A DNA stretch of 64,000 bases from Hirsutella rhossiliensis (GCF_020360975.1 NW_025408667.1:7316001-7380000); one strand, 5' to 3'; positions 1-12,956 are shown, counted from the first letter of the stretch. Numbers and translations are program-made. Notes: a model not told the origin generated them from the letters alone.

Positions 1-1598
1 GGTTAAGGTAAAAGGGGTCGTCTATATAAAGAGGGAGGCGCTCTATTTCTTAGCGCTTCTTTATCTACTATACCTATAAATATTATTTATACTTAGTTTA
101 GCCTCTCTAGCCCTATTAGCCGGCGGGTGTTTTAAGCTCGACCTCTTATCTTAGCGCGGTCTACCTAGTCCCCGCTTTTAGACTATAGTCGATTTAAGAA
201 CGCCTTAGGTTTCGATAGTAGGGAGCACCTATTACTTAGCGTATATCTAGGTATTCGCGAACTATTAAGGTTAACGTAGGTAGTTTTCCCTTACCTTTTC
301 CTAGGCTTTATTCGCTATAGGGTAGGTCTAGGTCTATAATAAGTAGTCCCCTTAGTATAAGATATAGTTATAAGGGATTTTACTCTTCTTAGCCCTATAT
401 TTATCCTTGCCTCTATTATATACTATACTCTTATATTAGCTATAGAGTTATATCGATATATATTGCTTAGTAATATAGCTATATCTATAATAATTATAGT
501 ACTTCTATAGTTAGATTAACTTATCGTAGGGTTTATATTAAAAGATTTATACTTTAAGGACTAAGCTTAGGTTATAGAGCTTATTAGCCTCTTTTAGGCT
601 ACTAACCCTAATAAGTATAGTTATTACCGTCGATATCTTAGATTAAGGGCGTAGCGCTTAAGCTTAAAGGACCTTAACTTTATTTACCTTTATAATCTTA
701 TAGAGTAGTTACTCCCTATCTACTATCGCTACCCTTAAGGGGACGTTCTTTATAACTACTATATATACGCGGTAGGAGATCGTAGCCTTTAGTCTAAATA
801 TAGCCTTAACCTAGCCTTAGTCCCTTTAATAGGCTCTTACCGCGGTATTAAATATAACCGCGATATCTTTACTTTAAAGGCGCCTTACCGCTATAGCGCT
901 TATAGCTTTTAAGGCTATATTTACCGCCTTTACTATATCCTTTAGTTTATAGCTTAGGATTTCGGGCGGTGCCCTAATAGGGACTACGATAATCTTACGT
1001 TTATAGCGCGGTAAGACCTATTTTACTATAGCTTTATATCGGGTTAGTCCCTTAGTCTTAGCTATAACCGCGGCCTAGGTTCGCTTAAGGCCCCTTAGGC
1101 CTAAAGCGATGCCTAGGCGGAGTTCTTCCTTAACTACCTCCTTAATTATATCCTAGATTATCGTCTTAAAGCTTTTATCTATATAGAGTACCGCTAATAA
1201 CGCGCTACCGGCGTAGCTCTTTACCTTAGAGAGCCGTTTAACTACTGCCTATACCCTACCGAACTATACGCTTAAGATAAAGCTTACGAGTTTATTATAT
1301 ACTACTTTTTCTATAAGGTCGCTTAGCGCCTAGGCTAATATTGTATCGCTACTTTAGGTTTATTAACTTACTTTATCGGGGTATATAAATTTAGGTAGTA
1401 TCTCTTCGCGCTATATACTTTAATCGAGCCCGGTATATTAAGGGCCGCTACTACGTCTACCTACCCCTTAGCCTTAGTATAATATCGTTACTAAGGGTAA
1501 TTAATATTACTAAATTAATTCCTAGTATTAGTTAGTATTTTAGTTATAATATATACTCGCTATAAGCGTATATTAGTTTCGCGAGAAGTTTTTTTTAT
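1..1598 (-). mobile_element. LINE-2 (Tad1-like) ORF1 remnant, copy A, RIP-mutated
   Basis: The minus strand, read through many stop codons, gives a LINE ORF1 (gag-like) protein with a CCHC zinc-knuckle region around 330-560, where most cysteine codons have become tyrosine (for example a remnant KYYNYYRYSYIAKQ-like track). The same sequence recurs at about 15,669-17,845 in the same orientation, with C/T and G/A differences that fit RIP. The 5' end of the element lies near 1,598, where a run of T precedes unrelated Copia sequence. The 3' part lies outside the window. It is not functional: stops interrupt every frame. Confidence 0.75.
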
Positions 1599-2188
1599 TT
1601 AGATAATACTATTACTATTAAATTAATAGAAAATCTAGAATTTTATAAAAGGTCTAAGTATATAAGATTAGCTTATTACTATACTAAAACTAATATAAGA
1701 GAAAGGGAAATTAAAGTTTTTTATATTAAATTAAAAGATAATATAGCTAATATTTTTATAAAAGAATTAAGACCTAGATTACTTTATAAATTTAAAGACG
1801 GTCTATCCTTAATATAAGTTCCTAAGTAATTAAAAAGGGTTTTTAAATATTTCTTATACTTTCTATATCTTTCCTTTACTAGGTTTTTCCTTTTTAGGTT
1901 TCTTAAAGAAATATTTACTAGGTTTTTATTTATTAAGATTTTCCTACTAATAATAGGTTTTACCTTATATAAGGTTATCTTATAAATAATTATTATAACT
2001 ATAGATTTTTCCTACTATAGGTTTTTCTATAAGTATATACCTAAGGATTTTTTTCCTAAGAAAGAATAGGTTTTTATATATCCTATTAAGGTATAAGAAT
2101 AGTTTTCCTAAATTAGGTTTTTACCCTATATATATACTACTATAAATAAATTAGTAAAGAGTATATAAATCTACTTTTTAAGGGAGGC
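1599..2188 (+). mobile_element. Copia-2 3' internal end: RNase H tail and polypurine tract
   Basis: Plus-strand translation of about 1,625-1,805 gives the end of a Ty1/Copia polyprotein: a track like KRSKYIRLAYYYT, then a DNIA-IFIKEL track and a KFKDGL ending, typical of the Copia RNase H C-terminus. Non-coding sequence follows. A purine run (aagggaggc, about 2,180-2,188) directly before the LTR start at 2,189 fits a polypurine tract. The rest of the element is missing upstream, where LINE-2 sequence abuts. RIP stops and CA/TG depletion are present throughout. Confidence 0.75.
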
Positions 2189-2524
2189 TATAAGGAATAG
2201 TATTCCTATTATAAATAAAGTAGCTATAATATACTCTCTTAATTATATAAGCTAATAAGTAGTATATTAATTATAGATAAAATCCTATCTTATAGAGTAA
2301 GAATCGCTTATTATTTTATATATTATTATATATTAAATAGGTTACTAGTTATTATATAATTAAGAATCGAAGGAATAGAGCTAGCTTAGAATACTAGCTA
2401 AGACCTTTTAAGACCTCTTAAGAATACTAATATAACTAACCTTATTTAAATATAAATATTAATAAAACTAAGATACTTCTAGATATACTTAAGGTATTAT
2501 AGAATTCCTTAGTTTTAAGGCTAT

Positions 2525-2529
2525 ATAAT
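2525..2529. repeat. 5-bp target-site duplication of Copia-1 (left)
   Basis: The sequence ataat flanks the left LTR of Copia-1 and recurs at 8,863-8,867 directly after the right LTR. The empty site in the solo LTR near 16,70x has one copy. A 5-bp duplication is usual for LTR retrotransposons. Confidence 0.75.
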
Positions 2530-3005
2530 TCTTATAAAGAGAGATATAAGAAGTATATAAAAATATATAAAGGTAAAATTAAAAGTAAGGGGTTAGATAG
2601 GTAAGGTAAAGAGATTTAATTTTTATAGGGGTAGTAATAAAGGTAAGGGAGTAATTATTATATTGCCTTAATTATCTTTCTTTTTTTTATTTAACGCCCC
2701 TTTTTATACCTATTTAGTAACTTAATTAATAAAGAAGATCCTACTTAAAGAAGCTATTAATATCCCTTTAACTACTAAGCTTTTTACTAGTTTTTCCCTT
2801 CCTTTTTAGCTGTTACTAGTATATCCGTCTTATCTCTTACTACCTTTATAAGAAGCTATCGCTACTTTTACTTCCCCTTTTACCCTTACCTTCCTCTCTA
2901 TACCTCTTTTTAGCTCCTTCCTTAAAACCTATTTTTTAGCTTCTTAGGTCCCTTATACTAAGGGATATCTCCGAGAACTATAAAATTAAGCTACGCTTCG
3001 CAATA
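2530..3005 (-). repeat. Copia-1 LTR (3' LTR relative to its coding strand)
   Basis: This 476-bp direct repeat is the partner of 8,387-8,862. It begins tcttataaag and ends cttcgcaata. Differences from the partner are mainly C/T or G/A. The two LTRs have equal length, so no large indels have accumulated since insertion. Confidence 0.85.
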
Positions 3006-6000
3006 TACCCCCTTAGCTATAGCCTGCCCTTATAAAAAGGGTAAAGCTAAATACCTAGGCTAGTAAGTATATAGAGGAGGTCTTAGTCTATACTTATTCC
3101 TTACTTAAGAAATCTAGGTTTTAGCCCTAGGCTCTTTTAAACCTACTTTAGGAAAAGGGGCCTTAAGGAAGATATTAAGTCTTATAAGAAAGGGGGGCTT
3201 CTCTAAGGATAAGTCCCTAAAAAGGGGGCCTTTAAGAATAATAAGTCTTAATTAAGCTAGGGGCCCTCCTTTAAGATAAGTCCTAATTCCTCTCTTTAGC
3301 TATAGACGTCTCCTTCCTCCTATATACTATTCGCTCCTCTTATAGACTCTTAAGGTAGGCTTCTAAGGATAGCTTCTCTTAAACGTCTTCTAGCTTAATT
3401 TACTATAAAAAGATAGCTAGCTTTTACTTTAGTAAGGGCTTTATAAGACCGTTAGCTTTTATCGATACTATTAAAACCTAATAAATAGAAATAAGTCCCC
3501 TTTAGACCTCTTAGCGTAACTAATACTAATAGATATTAATATATTATAACTAGGTCGATAACTTACTATTTTCTATAAGAATTTATATAGTCTATATATT
3601 ATTATATTTTATAGCTAATAGGGTCGGAATTTATAGTTATAATAATATTAGTAGCTAGCTAAGGAAAATCGCTTCTTTTAACGCTTTTAAAAGAGCTAGT
3701 AGCTTTACCTTTATACTAGATATAGTAACGGTAGCTTACTTTAAAGCTCTTTAAGTAATAGTTCCTTTAAAAAGGGATATAATATACCCTTATAAGCTCT
3801 TTCTATCTAAGGAATTATCTATAAAGGATAAATCGCTTAAATAAAGGAAGATTTTAATAGCTAATTTCTTCCTTTCCTACCCTCTTAAGTATAGACTATA
3901 TAATCTCGTTAAGTAAAGATAAAGGATAGCTCTATCTATTACTTCTTAATACCTAGGGCTAGGATTCTAGTTATACCTAGCTAGCTAAGAGACCGTAAAA
4001 GAGATATTTAGTCTAGTAGAAATAGCTAAAAAAAAGTAAGGAGCCTACCTTCTATTAATATTAGTATTTCTCTTACTCCCTAGCTTAAAAGGACGGATTA
4101 AGTAAAAGCTCTTTATTTAATATAGGCGTAGAGGGAAGCTTCTTATTAAGGGAATTAAGGAGGAATTTATAAGCGACCTTATTAATATAGGCGTCTTAGG
4201 TAAGCTAAATAGTCTATTAAGACCTATTTTAAAGGATTTATATCCCTAGGAACTACTTTAGCTCCCTTAGCTTAGTTATCTTATACCTTTATTATAAGCC
4301 TTATATAGCCTCCTTAGTAGTAGCTTCTTCCTCTTTTAGGTAGGCCTAGATAATATCGTCGACGTAAAAGAAGACTATAATTTTACCCTTCTATATTATA
4401 TATAGTTCTTAAGGGACTTTCTTAAAGCCTAGGGCTTTAAGGGAACCTATTAAATACTATTACTAAAGAAAGGGTAATCTTTATAGTCCGTATAAAGCTT
4501 TCCTAAGCTATAGAACCTTTCCTAGCTATTAAAAGCTTAGTAGAAAGTATATATAGATAACTTCTTCTTCCTTAAGTAAGTAGTTAATAAAAGCATTAAC
4601 TATATCTATCTAATTAAGCTTAAGGTTAAATTCTACTACTATAGCTATAAGGGTCTAAAAAGATATCCCTATTAAGGTAGTTACCTTAGTAGGTAGATCC
4701 CTTTTTTCCTATTAATTCCTATAAATAACTAGCTAGGCTTTATACTTTTAAAGGAAGCTATATTTATTAGTCTTATAGATAAAGACCTACTTATAGCTAA
4801 GGACCTATTTTCCTCTTACTTTTTCTTTAAGGACCTCTTCGAAAGACCCTATCTCTTTATATAAAGCTAGGTAGTCTTTCTAAGCCTAGAAAAACTAGTC
4901 TTTAAAGGGGTGTTTTTCTAGCTATTTCTGGTTTACTAGTAGGTCTAGGAGGTCTTTTTTATATACCTTCCTTACTAATAGTAGCTTAAAAAGCCGGCCT
5001 ACTATAAACGCTCTATAGGAACTGTCTTTTACTAGTATTAAATAGAAGTCGGAAAAATAATTAAAATAAGGGAGAGGTTAGTCTTCTTTAGTAACTATAT
5101 CGGGCCCTATACCTTCCTTTACTTCTTAAAGTAAGGATAAAAAGGTAGCTATGTAATCCTTTAAGAGAGGTGCCTTTCCTACCCCCTTAGGGGTTAAGAT
5201 AGGAAGACTAATAGAGAAAGCTACTTTTAGATCTTCTTCTTATTTTATAAGAAGAGGTATAGGGAGGTAAGCGTATTCTAGCTCTACCGCTTTCCTATAG
5301 TCTCCTTTTTTATCTAGATTATCTAATTTAGTAGCTTCCTCTTTTTCTTTTTCCTCGAAGTTAGCGTTATCTTTAACTACTTCGACGTTAGTTTCTTCTT
5401 CCGTTTCCTTATCTAGGACCTCTTCTTAAGACTATTAAGAAGGGGGGATTTAAATCTTTTAAATTAGCTAACGTTAAGAGAGTAAGAGGGGCTATTAATC
5501 TCTCTTTCCGTCGAAGAAGCTAGATTCGTTAAAAATTATATCCCTTATCGAAATAACCTTTTATAAAAAAGAATCTAGATCTAGAAGATATTTATAGAAT
5601 TATAACTAATAAGGTAACTAATAAAGGCTCTAGGATTAAGCTTTCTTTTCTTCTTCCTTTTTAGCTATATATCGGTAGTTATTATATATACCTTATAGCT
5701 ATAGGTATAAAGGTAGGCTAGCGAGGCCCTCTTCTTTATAAAAAGCTTAAGAGGGGATTTCTAGTTTATTTCTTAAATAGTCCCTCTAAGGGTCCGGTTT
5801 TATAAGTAATAGGTAGTCTTAACGACTTCCCTTTAAAGGTTATATAAAAGCCTTATAGTAAGTCTTATTATATAGGCTCTTTTTATTATAGCACCCCTTA
5901 ATCTTTCTGCCCCTCCGTTCTAGGCTTAGGTATTCGGTACTAATAAGAGGGGTAAAATTCCCCTTTTTTAAAGCTAATTTAAGATATTATTTATAAATAG

Positions 6001-8386
6001 GTCTTCGTTAAACCGTATCTTCTTTACCTTATAGCTAAAGTAGGATTTTATCTAGTTAACGAAGTCTTAAAGGGTAAACTAGTTATACTTACTTAAGTAG
6101 GTCTATAAGAAATAAGGGAAAACTATCCCTAAAAAAGCGTCTATAAAAAACATTACCCTAATAAAGCTTTCCTAGTCCTTAGAGACGTTAGTCTAGTCGA
6201 CCTAAATTTCCTTATATAGCTAGTCCGGCTATAAAGGCATTCGTTTAGAAATTCGTTTCTTAGTCTTTCCTTAGCTATAGTATTTATATTCGACGGTCTT
6301 TAGGCCCCTTATTTATACGCTTTATTATTAGCTTAGCTTATATAAAGCTAGGGGGCCTAGGTAACTAAGTTATATATATTAAAGAATACCGTCTCCTTAG
6401 GCTACTAAAAGAGGGTCCTTTATAGTAGACCTATTCCTCTTAGTAAGGAAAGCTAACTTCTTAAGAGGTTCCTTCCTAAGGATAGATTAGAATTCGAGAA
6501 TAAATTAACCGAATTTCTCCTTAATAAGCTTAATAGTCTAATTCTTCTAGACTAGCTTTATAGGCTTAGACGTTATATCTTAGAAGATCCCTTCCTTTTA
6601 AAGAAGGCGGAAGGAAATTAAGCTTATTAAAAATCGAGGGTAAAAAGCTACCCTTTTTTATTGAAGAATTTATATAGATCCGGTAGGTAATTTTATTATA
6701 AAATTTACCCTTCTATATCCCTCTATCTATATAGTTAATTCCCCGGTAATAAGATATTCCCTTTATACCTTCTTAAAGGACTAGAATTATAAGAGTATAT
6801 TATAGATATAAAAGGAAGTACTAAAGTTAAGGATAGCTAATTTTTATAAGGGATAGTTAAAGGGTCCTAACGGTTAGTCTTACTAATTTATAGGGAAGAT
6901 AAATACTAGATTTATTATACTAACGATTTTTCCTTAAATTTATAGCTCGAATAAGGGCAGCGGCGTTAGTTACTATTTCTTAGTAACCTAAATCTTATTT
7001 ATCTTCTTTTATAACGAGGGGTCCTCCTTAAGAGACTATTATATTATTTCTTATAGCCTCTTTAAAAGGTTAAATCCTTTAGGTCGGTTTTCCTCGAAGA
7101 CTTACTAGTATTATAATAATTAATAGCCTAGGGATTTATAGGCTAAGCAGCCGTTTCGCTTAGTCTTTTATTTCTTTAAGGAATCTTTATCTTAATTTAG
7201 AAGGTCTACTTAAAAACCCCTACTTTTTACCCCTTATTACTAATTTTAATAAAGAGGTTCGATTTCGATTAGTTCCTTAATTTTTTAACTAATAGACTAA
7301 AAGGTCTATTAAGGGACTAGTCGGGCCGGTCTAACTAACGGGACCGGGGCCGGGCCTAGAGTAAGAGGCGGAGCTAGGGCCGGGCCTAGGGCTATAGCTA
7401 TAGTTAACGACGGCGTTAAGGCTCTTAAAGGAGGAGGAGCTAAAGGAGTAATAGCTATAGTAGTAGTAGTAGGGGCCGTAGTAATAGGGGCTATAGTAGC
7501 TATAAGGGTAGTAGATCGAGCCGTTTAAGTTAAGTGCTAGCTATAAAGGAATAAAACTACTTACTATTATACTTTAATAGCCTCTTTATCTAGTTCCTAG
7601 CTAGCCTCTTAAAAGATAGTTAAGTAACCGTTACTAATAGGCTTTATTAGTAGAGATATATCCTATAGCTACTAGCCGGAAAGAGCTTTTATAAGGAAGT
7701 ATTAGTTAGCTTCCTTAAGGATCTCTTCTTACTTAGCTAGCTATAAAGAAGCTAGTAGGTTCCTAGTAAAAAAGGCTCCTAAGTATACTATATAGGTCTT
7801 CTTAATACGGTTAGTTATATAGCCCCTTAAGGGAGCTATTAAGGTCTCGAGCTTTAAAAGCTACTACTTAAGAGTCTCTTCCTCTTAAAAAGTAATTAGC
7901 TTTATAGTACTAACGGATTCCGTTATTACTATATAAGTAGTAGTTAGTAGCTTTATCTTATAAAGGTATTCCTTTTAGTAACTCTTATAGTCGCTTAAGG
8001 TAGTAGAAAAAGCTCTCTACTATATAGAGGTTAGCTTAAAGAAGAAGAAAGCTCCCTCTATAAAGTCTATTACCCTAAGATAAAGAGAGGGCTTAAGAGG
8101 GTCCTACTTATTAAAGAAGACTAAATTATAAATAGTTTTATTTATATAAGCCTATAGCTCTTTTACCTATTTATCTTAATCTTAAGGCTCTATTAGAATC
8201 GTCCTATAAACTATAGGGATAGTAGAGTTATTTTTCGATATTATTATAGAGAGAGGGGGTAGAAAAGTTAGTTAAAAATCGGCTTTTCTAATAAGAGGGG
8301 TAAAAGGGAGCTATAAAGGATATAAGAAAGATACCTTTTATAGTAGCTAGAAGGTATAGGAATTTTATTCCTCCTAGGCTTATAAC

Positions 8387-8862
8387 TCTCGTAAAGAGAG
8401 ATATAAGAAGTATATAAAAATATATAAAGGTAAAATTAAAAGTAAGGGGTCGGATAAGTAAGGTAAAGAGATTTAATTCTTATAGGGGTAGTAATAAAGG
8501 TAAGGGAGTAATTATTATATTGCCTTAATTATCCTTCTTTCTTCTACCTAACGCCCTTCTTTATACCTATTTAGTAACTTAATTAATAAAGAAGATCTTA
8601 CTTAAAGAAGCTATTAATATCCCTTTAACTACTAAGCTTTTTACCGGTTTTTCCCCTCCTTTCTAGCCGTTACTAGTATATCTATCTTATCTCTCGCTAC
8701 CTTTATAGGAAGCTATTACTACTTTTACTTCCCCTTTTACCCCTACCCTCTTCTTTATACTTCTTTTTAGCTCCTTCCTTAAAACCTATTTTTTAGCTTC
8801 CTAGGTCCCTTATACTAAGGGATATCTCTAAGAACTATAAAATTAAGCTATACTTCGCAATA
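8387..8862 (-). repeat. Copia-1 LTR (5' LTR relative to its coding strand)
   Basis: This 476-bp direct repeat is the partner of 2,530-3,005. It begins tctcgtaaag and ends cttcgcaata, and is followed by the ataat duplication at 8,863-8,867 and then by the right half of the Copia-2 LTR. Confidence 0.85.
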
Positions 8863-9104
8863 ATAATAGCCTAAATCTAGTCTTAAAAGGTTCTTTTATT
8901 TAGCTATAATTATCTTTATAAGATAGTATATTTACTAGTAAATAGAGAGAGTATTATTAACTTTAATACCTCTTTTATATACTAATATACTACTAATAAA
9001 TTCTATTAAAAATCCTACCTTATACTCCTTCTTCCCTTTTATTATATAGTTTTATATAATTCCTTAATTTCCTAAAATTCTACTTTTACTTATATACCTT
9101 AAGA

Positions 9105-9770
9105 TATAGTAATAGTAAGGGACTTTAATATCTATTACTTACTTTAAGATAAATATAATAAAACTTTAAATAATATAATATAACTTATATAAAAGGTAAT
9201 AAAATTATAACTTAAACTCGCTACTTTAAAAAGGAAGTATATAAGATTTTTTTTATAGCTTAAAAGATAGTACTATTAACCTAGCTTAAGTAATACTAAA
9301 AACTAAGATATAATATACTAAGCTTAACTTAGACCTAACTAAGTTAAACTATATCCCTTAGACTATTATACTATAAGTTAATACCTAAGCTTAGGTACTT
9401 AAACTAGCTATAAAGTAAAAAAAAGTAAAAATAAAGCTAGTTAAAGCTAAGACTATATCTTAGCTAGGACTATACTAGCTAACGATTTAAACGCTTAAGG
9501 ATATCGATTAAGACCTAGACTATATTTTTACTACTTTAAAATAGATCGCGATAGCTATAGTTCCGCGCTAAGGATAAGTATTACTTAAGGGTAATATATA
9601 GTTTACCTTAAAAGTAAAAAAGGTAATAAGAGAGGCTAAGAAGGTAAGGAGGAAGTATAAGTAAAAAAGGAGTAAGGTAAACTAAAAAGACTTATATAAG
9701 GCGTTTATAGCTTAGAAGTAAACCGTTTATAAAGTAAGGAGGGCCTATTAATATAAGTTCTTAATATAGA
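9105..9770 (+). mobile_element. LINE-2 endonuclease-region fragment, inverted
   Basis: This segment is the inverted copy of about 11,060-11,740, which lies in the minus-strand LINE-2. On its coding (+) strand it carries the end of the endonuclease domain and the linker before the reverse transcriptase. It starts exactly where the Copia-2 LTR ends and stops where the minus-strand reverse-transcriptase sequence begins. It is RIP-mutated, with stops in all frames. Confidence 0.7.
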
Positions 9771-9779
9771 TATAATAAG

Positions 9780-11050
9780 CTTAGTTAAAGCTATAGTCTA
9801 ACGCTTTAACTTTGCTTAAAGCTATTTTAAGTATACCTTTTAATATAGTTTTTAATATACTTAAACCCTTAATAAGTAGGCCTTTTAAACTAAAGTTACT
9901 ATATTAGCCTTAAGGTAAACTAGTATTATTATCGCTTATCTCCTTTATATAAAGTATATTAACTCGCTTTTTAATAGTTAGAAAGTAACCGCGAACTTAG
10001 TCGCTTACTCTATATATACCTTTTAAGCTTCCTTTAAGCATACTACTATAATAGCCTTATTAGGTCTAATACTAACTATATTTATATTATTAGCGAAGCT
10101 AATAGTATAAATACTATATATTATACTAAGCCTTTTATATAAAGGGGTTATATAGTATAGAAATAGGATTAAGGATAAAAGGGAGCTTTAAGAGACTTTT
10201 ATTAATACTTAAGTTAGCTTTAAAGTCCTTTTATTAAAGTAAAAGTTTAATCTTTTATTACTTATAAAGCTTTATATTAAGCTTATAAGCTATTTAAGGT
10301 ATCCTTTAAGCTTTAGTTTCCTTATAAGCTTATTATAGTTAACTATATTAAATACGCCCTTAATATCTAGCTATAAGAATAATATAATACCCTTTTAAGC
10401 CTAGGTTACTTATACTAGTTTTATTATTAATAAGATTACTACTTTTATAAAGCGTTCCTTTTTATTCCCTATTTATTTATTTAGTAAGATACTATTTACT
10501 TTTACTACTCTTATAATCCTCTAAGTTAATATTTACTTAAGTATTTTTCCTACTATAAGTAAGAGGGAAATTAGTCTCTATCCCCTTATTATATAATAAG
10601 CTTCTAGCTTCTTACTTAGCTTTTAAATAACTATTATATTTATACTATAAAACTAACCTAAGAAATATAAGAGTTAGGTATAAGTATTAAAGATTATAGC
10701 TAGTCTTTAAACTAAAGCTAAGCTATACTTCTTAATAAACCTTAAAGGGACGCTATCTAAACTTACTACTTTCTAGCTTACTATCTTACTTAGCGCCGCT
10801 ATAATATTAGCTAGCTAGATCTATTAGTTAACTATAAAGGTCGCCTTAGCTATAAGCTAAGGTAGCCCTTAAGTTATACTAGCTTTTAGTAAGAAGAACT
10901 TAGCGGCTAATATTTAAGCCTTCCTTTTAAAGGTTTCTATTAGTTAGTCCTTACTTTCCTTAATTAATAGTAAGATATAAGTTAGTTTTAATAATAGCTT
11001 ACAATAAAGTCTAGCTTACTTTTTTATATTTTAAAGCTTAGTATTATTAG
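9780..11050 (-). pseudogene. LINE-2 reverse transcriptase remnant
   Basis: Minus-strand translation around stop codons gives the non-LTR RT order: an IIFNTYT track and a WRPISLL-like track (as RLISLLLIVGKIL), then NSILLNK--GNKKER, then LDIKGVFNIVNYNKLI, and finally SFANNINI in place of the catalytic FADD. The two aspartates are asparagines and stops are frequent, so no enzyme can be made. Family: Tad1/I-clade LINEs of fungi. Confidence 0.75.
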
Positions 11051-11749
11051 CGCTAAATTCCTTTAAGAACTTATATTAATAGGCCCTCCTTACTTTATAA
11101 ATAGTCTACTTTTAAGCTATAAATACTTTATATAAGTCTTCTTAGTTTACTTTACTCCTTTCTTACTTATACTTCCTCCTTACCTTCTTAGCCTCCCTTA
11201 TTACCCTTCTTACTTTTAAGGTAAACTATATATTACCCTTAAGTAATACTCGCCCTTAAAGTAGAACTATAGCTATTAAGATCTACGCTAAAGTAGTAAA
11301 GATATAGTCTAAGTCTTAGTTAATATCCTTAAGCGTTTAAAATATTAGCTAGTATAGTCCTAGCTAAGATATAGTCTTAGCTTTAACTAGCTTTACTTTT
11401 ACTTTTTTTTACCTTAAGGCTAGTTTAAGTACCTAGGCCTAAGTATTAACTTATATTATAATAGTTTAAGGGATATAGTCTAACTTAGTTAGGTCTAAGT
11501 TAGGCTTAGTATACTATATCTTAGTCTTTAGTATTACTTAAGCTAGGTTAATAGTACTATATTTTTAGCTATAGAAAAATCTTATATACTCCCTTTTTAA
11601 GGTAATAAGTTTAAGTTATAGTTTTATTACTTTTTATATAAGTTATATCGCGCTATCTAAGGTTTTATTATATCTATCCTAAAGTAAGTAATAAATATTA
11701 AAGTCCTTTACTATTATTATAAAGTACTTTAGTTTAATTATACTTAGGT

Positions 11750-11758
11750 TATATAATA
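11750..11758. repeat. 9-bp target-site duplication of the MULE (left)
   Basis: The sequence tatataata directly precedes the left terminal inverted repeat and recurs at 15,339-15,347 after the right one. Including the next outer base gives 10 bp with one T/C mismatch. Mutator-like elements characteristically make 9-10-bp duplications. Confidence 0.8.
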
Positions 11759-11889
11759 AGTATTACTATTTATATAGATAAAAGTCTCTATTTATATAGA
11801 CGATCTACTTTTTCTGCGCGTACCCCGCCCGCCTAGCCCCCGCCACCTAATTTAGCTGCACTAACGTAGCAAAGGAGGGAGCCGTGCTA
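11759..11889 (+). repeat. MULE left terminal inverted repeat
   Basis: These 131 bp start agtattact and end gccgtgcta. They match the reverse complement of 15,207-15,337 with few substitutions. They contain a GC-rich core (taccccgcccgcc). Confidence 0.85.
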
Positions 11890-11985
11890 AGCGTAGCGTA
11901 AAGCCCCGCTAAGGGAGAAATCTGCCCTTCCTACCTATATCGCAAAGTGAAGCTATTCGCGATGGACCTACGATTTATCCTTAAC

Positions 11986-12069
11986 GAGCCTGCCGAAGAG
12001 CCTGCCGAAGAGCCTGCCGAACAGCCTGCCGAACAGCCTACCGAATAGCCTGCCGAACAGCCTGCCGAA
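11986..12069 (+). repeat. Tandem 12-bp repeat (7 units) in the MULE transposase
   Basis: Seven consecutive units of gagcctgccgaa or its variants (cag or tag first codon, acc third codon) encode repeated E/Q-P-A-E. The units retain TG and CA dinucleotides, so RIP has hardly touched them. Confidence 0.9.
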
Positions 12070-12956
12070 GAGCTCGTCGGGCTGCTAATTCCACCTCTGC
12101 CGCCCTCGCTAACCTTTAACTCCTTTAACGAGCTCTACGACTTCCTCTAGAGCTTCTATCGCAGTCATAGCGCCGCTATCGTTAAGAGCTCTAGCTTACG
12201 TAAGCGTAAGATTAACGGGTAGGTCTTACCTATATATATTATATTTATTTATAATCGTAGCCTCTAACGAGCTTCGTTAAGCAGCGGCCTTTGTAAAGCT
12301 TCCTTATAGAAGCTTAACTGCCCTATTAAGATTATTGCATCCGTAATAAAGAGATCCTACTAGAAGTAGACTTTTTACGTTAACAATAGTTAATATAACT
12401 ACGGGGAATTAATCGACTATTTAGCTTATAACGTTTATCGCCGCCGAACCTAAGTATAGTAAGAGCTCGAGAGAAGCCTTTCTAAGTATCGTGCCCTTCT
12501 AGCTCGCGAGATAGCCTCGATTATTAGGGACTCTACTAAAGAGAGCTTCTTCCGCTAGCGAGATATATATAACGACCGCTAGAAGATCCGTGCCGCGGCC
12601 CTTAGTAGTAAGACTATAACCTAGGCCTTTATCGATTACCTCTAACGCGGCGGCCTTAAGTATATAGTTAAATTTAGCGACGATAACGATAAGTAGAAGG
12701 TCGAAGCTATCTTTTAGATATACCCTTAGTGCGAGCAGATATAGAAGCGCTTTCCGGAAGTCTTAGGACTTAATAATATATATAAAACGAACTAGTTTAA
12801 GATATATCTCTTCTAGGCTACTAGAGTTACTAATTAACGGTCTATAGCTAACTTCGCTTTTAGCCTTATTAATATAGAGAAGGAGGAAGGGTTCTAGTAG
12901 CTTTATAAACGCTTTAACGAGCTTCGCCTTAAAGTTAGGGTCCCGGCGCCTTCTAT

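Larger units (their letters stand above)
2530..8862 (-). mobile_element. Copia-1: LTR retrotransposon, both LTRs present, RIP-mutated
   Basis: Two direct repeats of 476 bp (2,530-3,005 and 8,387-8,862) enclose about 5.4 kb and are flanked by ataat duplications. The coding strand is minus. The Copia reverse-transcriptase active-site motif FFYVDDII reads on the minus strand near 4,351-4,372. An integrase core fragment (VD-TNVSKD-ESFIRVMFF) lies near 6,120-6,220. A purine tract (minus strand, aagggggta) touches the left LTR. The gene order on the minus strand (integrase before RT) is that of Ty1/Copia, not Gypsy. Many TAG/TAA stops, of the kind CAG to TAG and TGG to TAG, destroy the reading frame. 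Confidence 0.85.
2189..9104 (+). repeat. Copia-2 3' LTR, split by the Copia-1 insertion
   Basis: The two parts, 2,189-2,529 and 8,868-9,104, together match the solo LTR at 16,376-16,933, starting tataagga and ending ccttaaga. The left part follows the Copia-2 polypurine tract, which identifies the repeat as a 3' LTR. Copia-1 (2,530-8,862) sits inside it. The unoccupied site in the solo LTR reads ggctatataatagcct. Confidence 0.8.
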
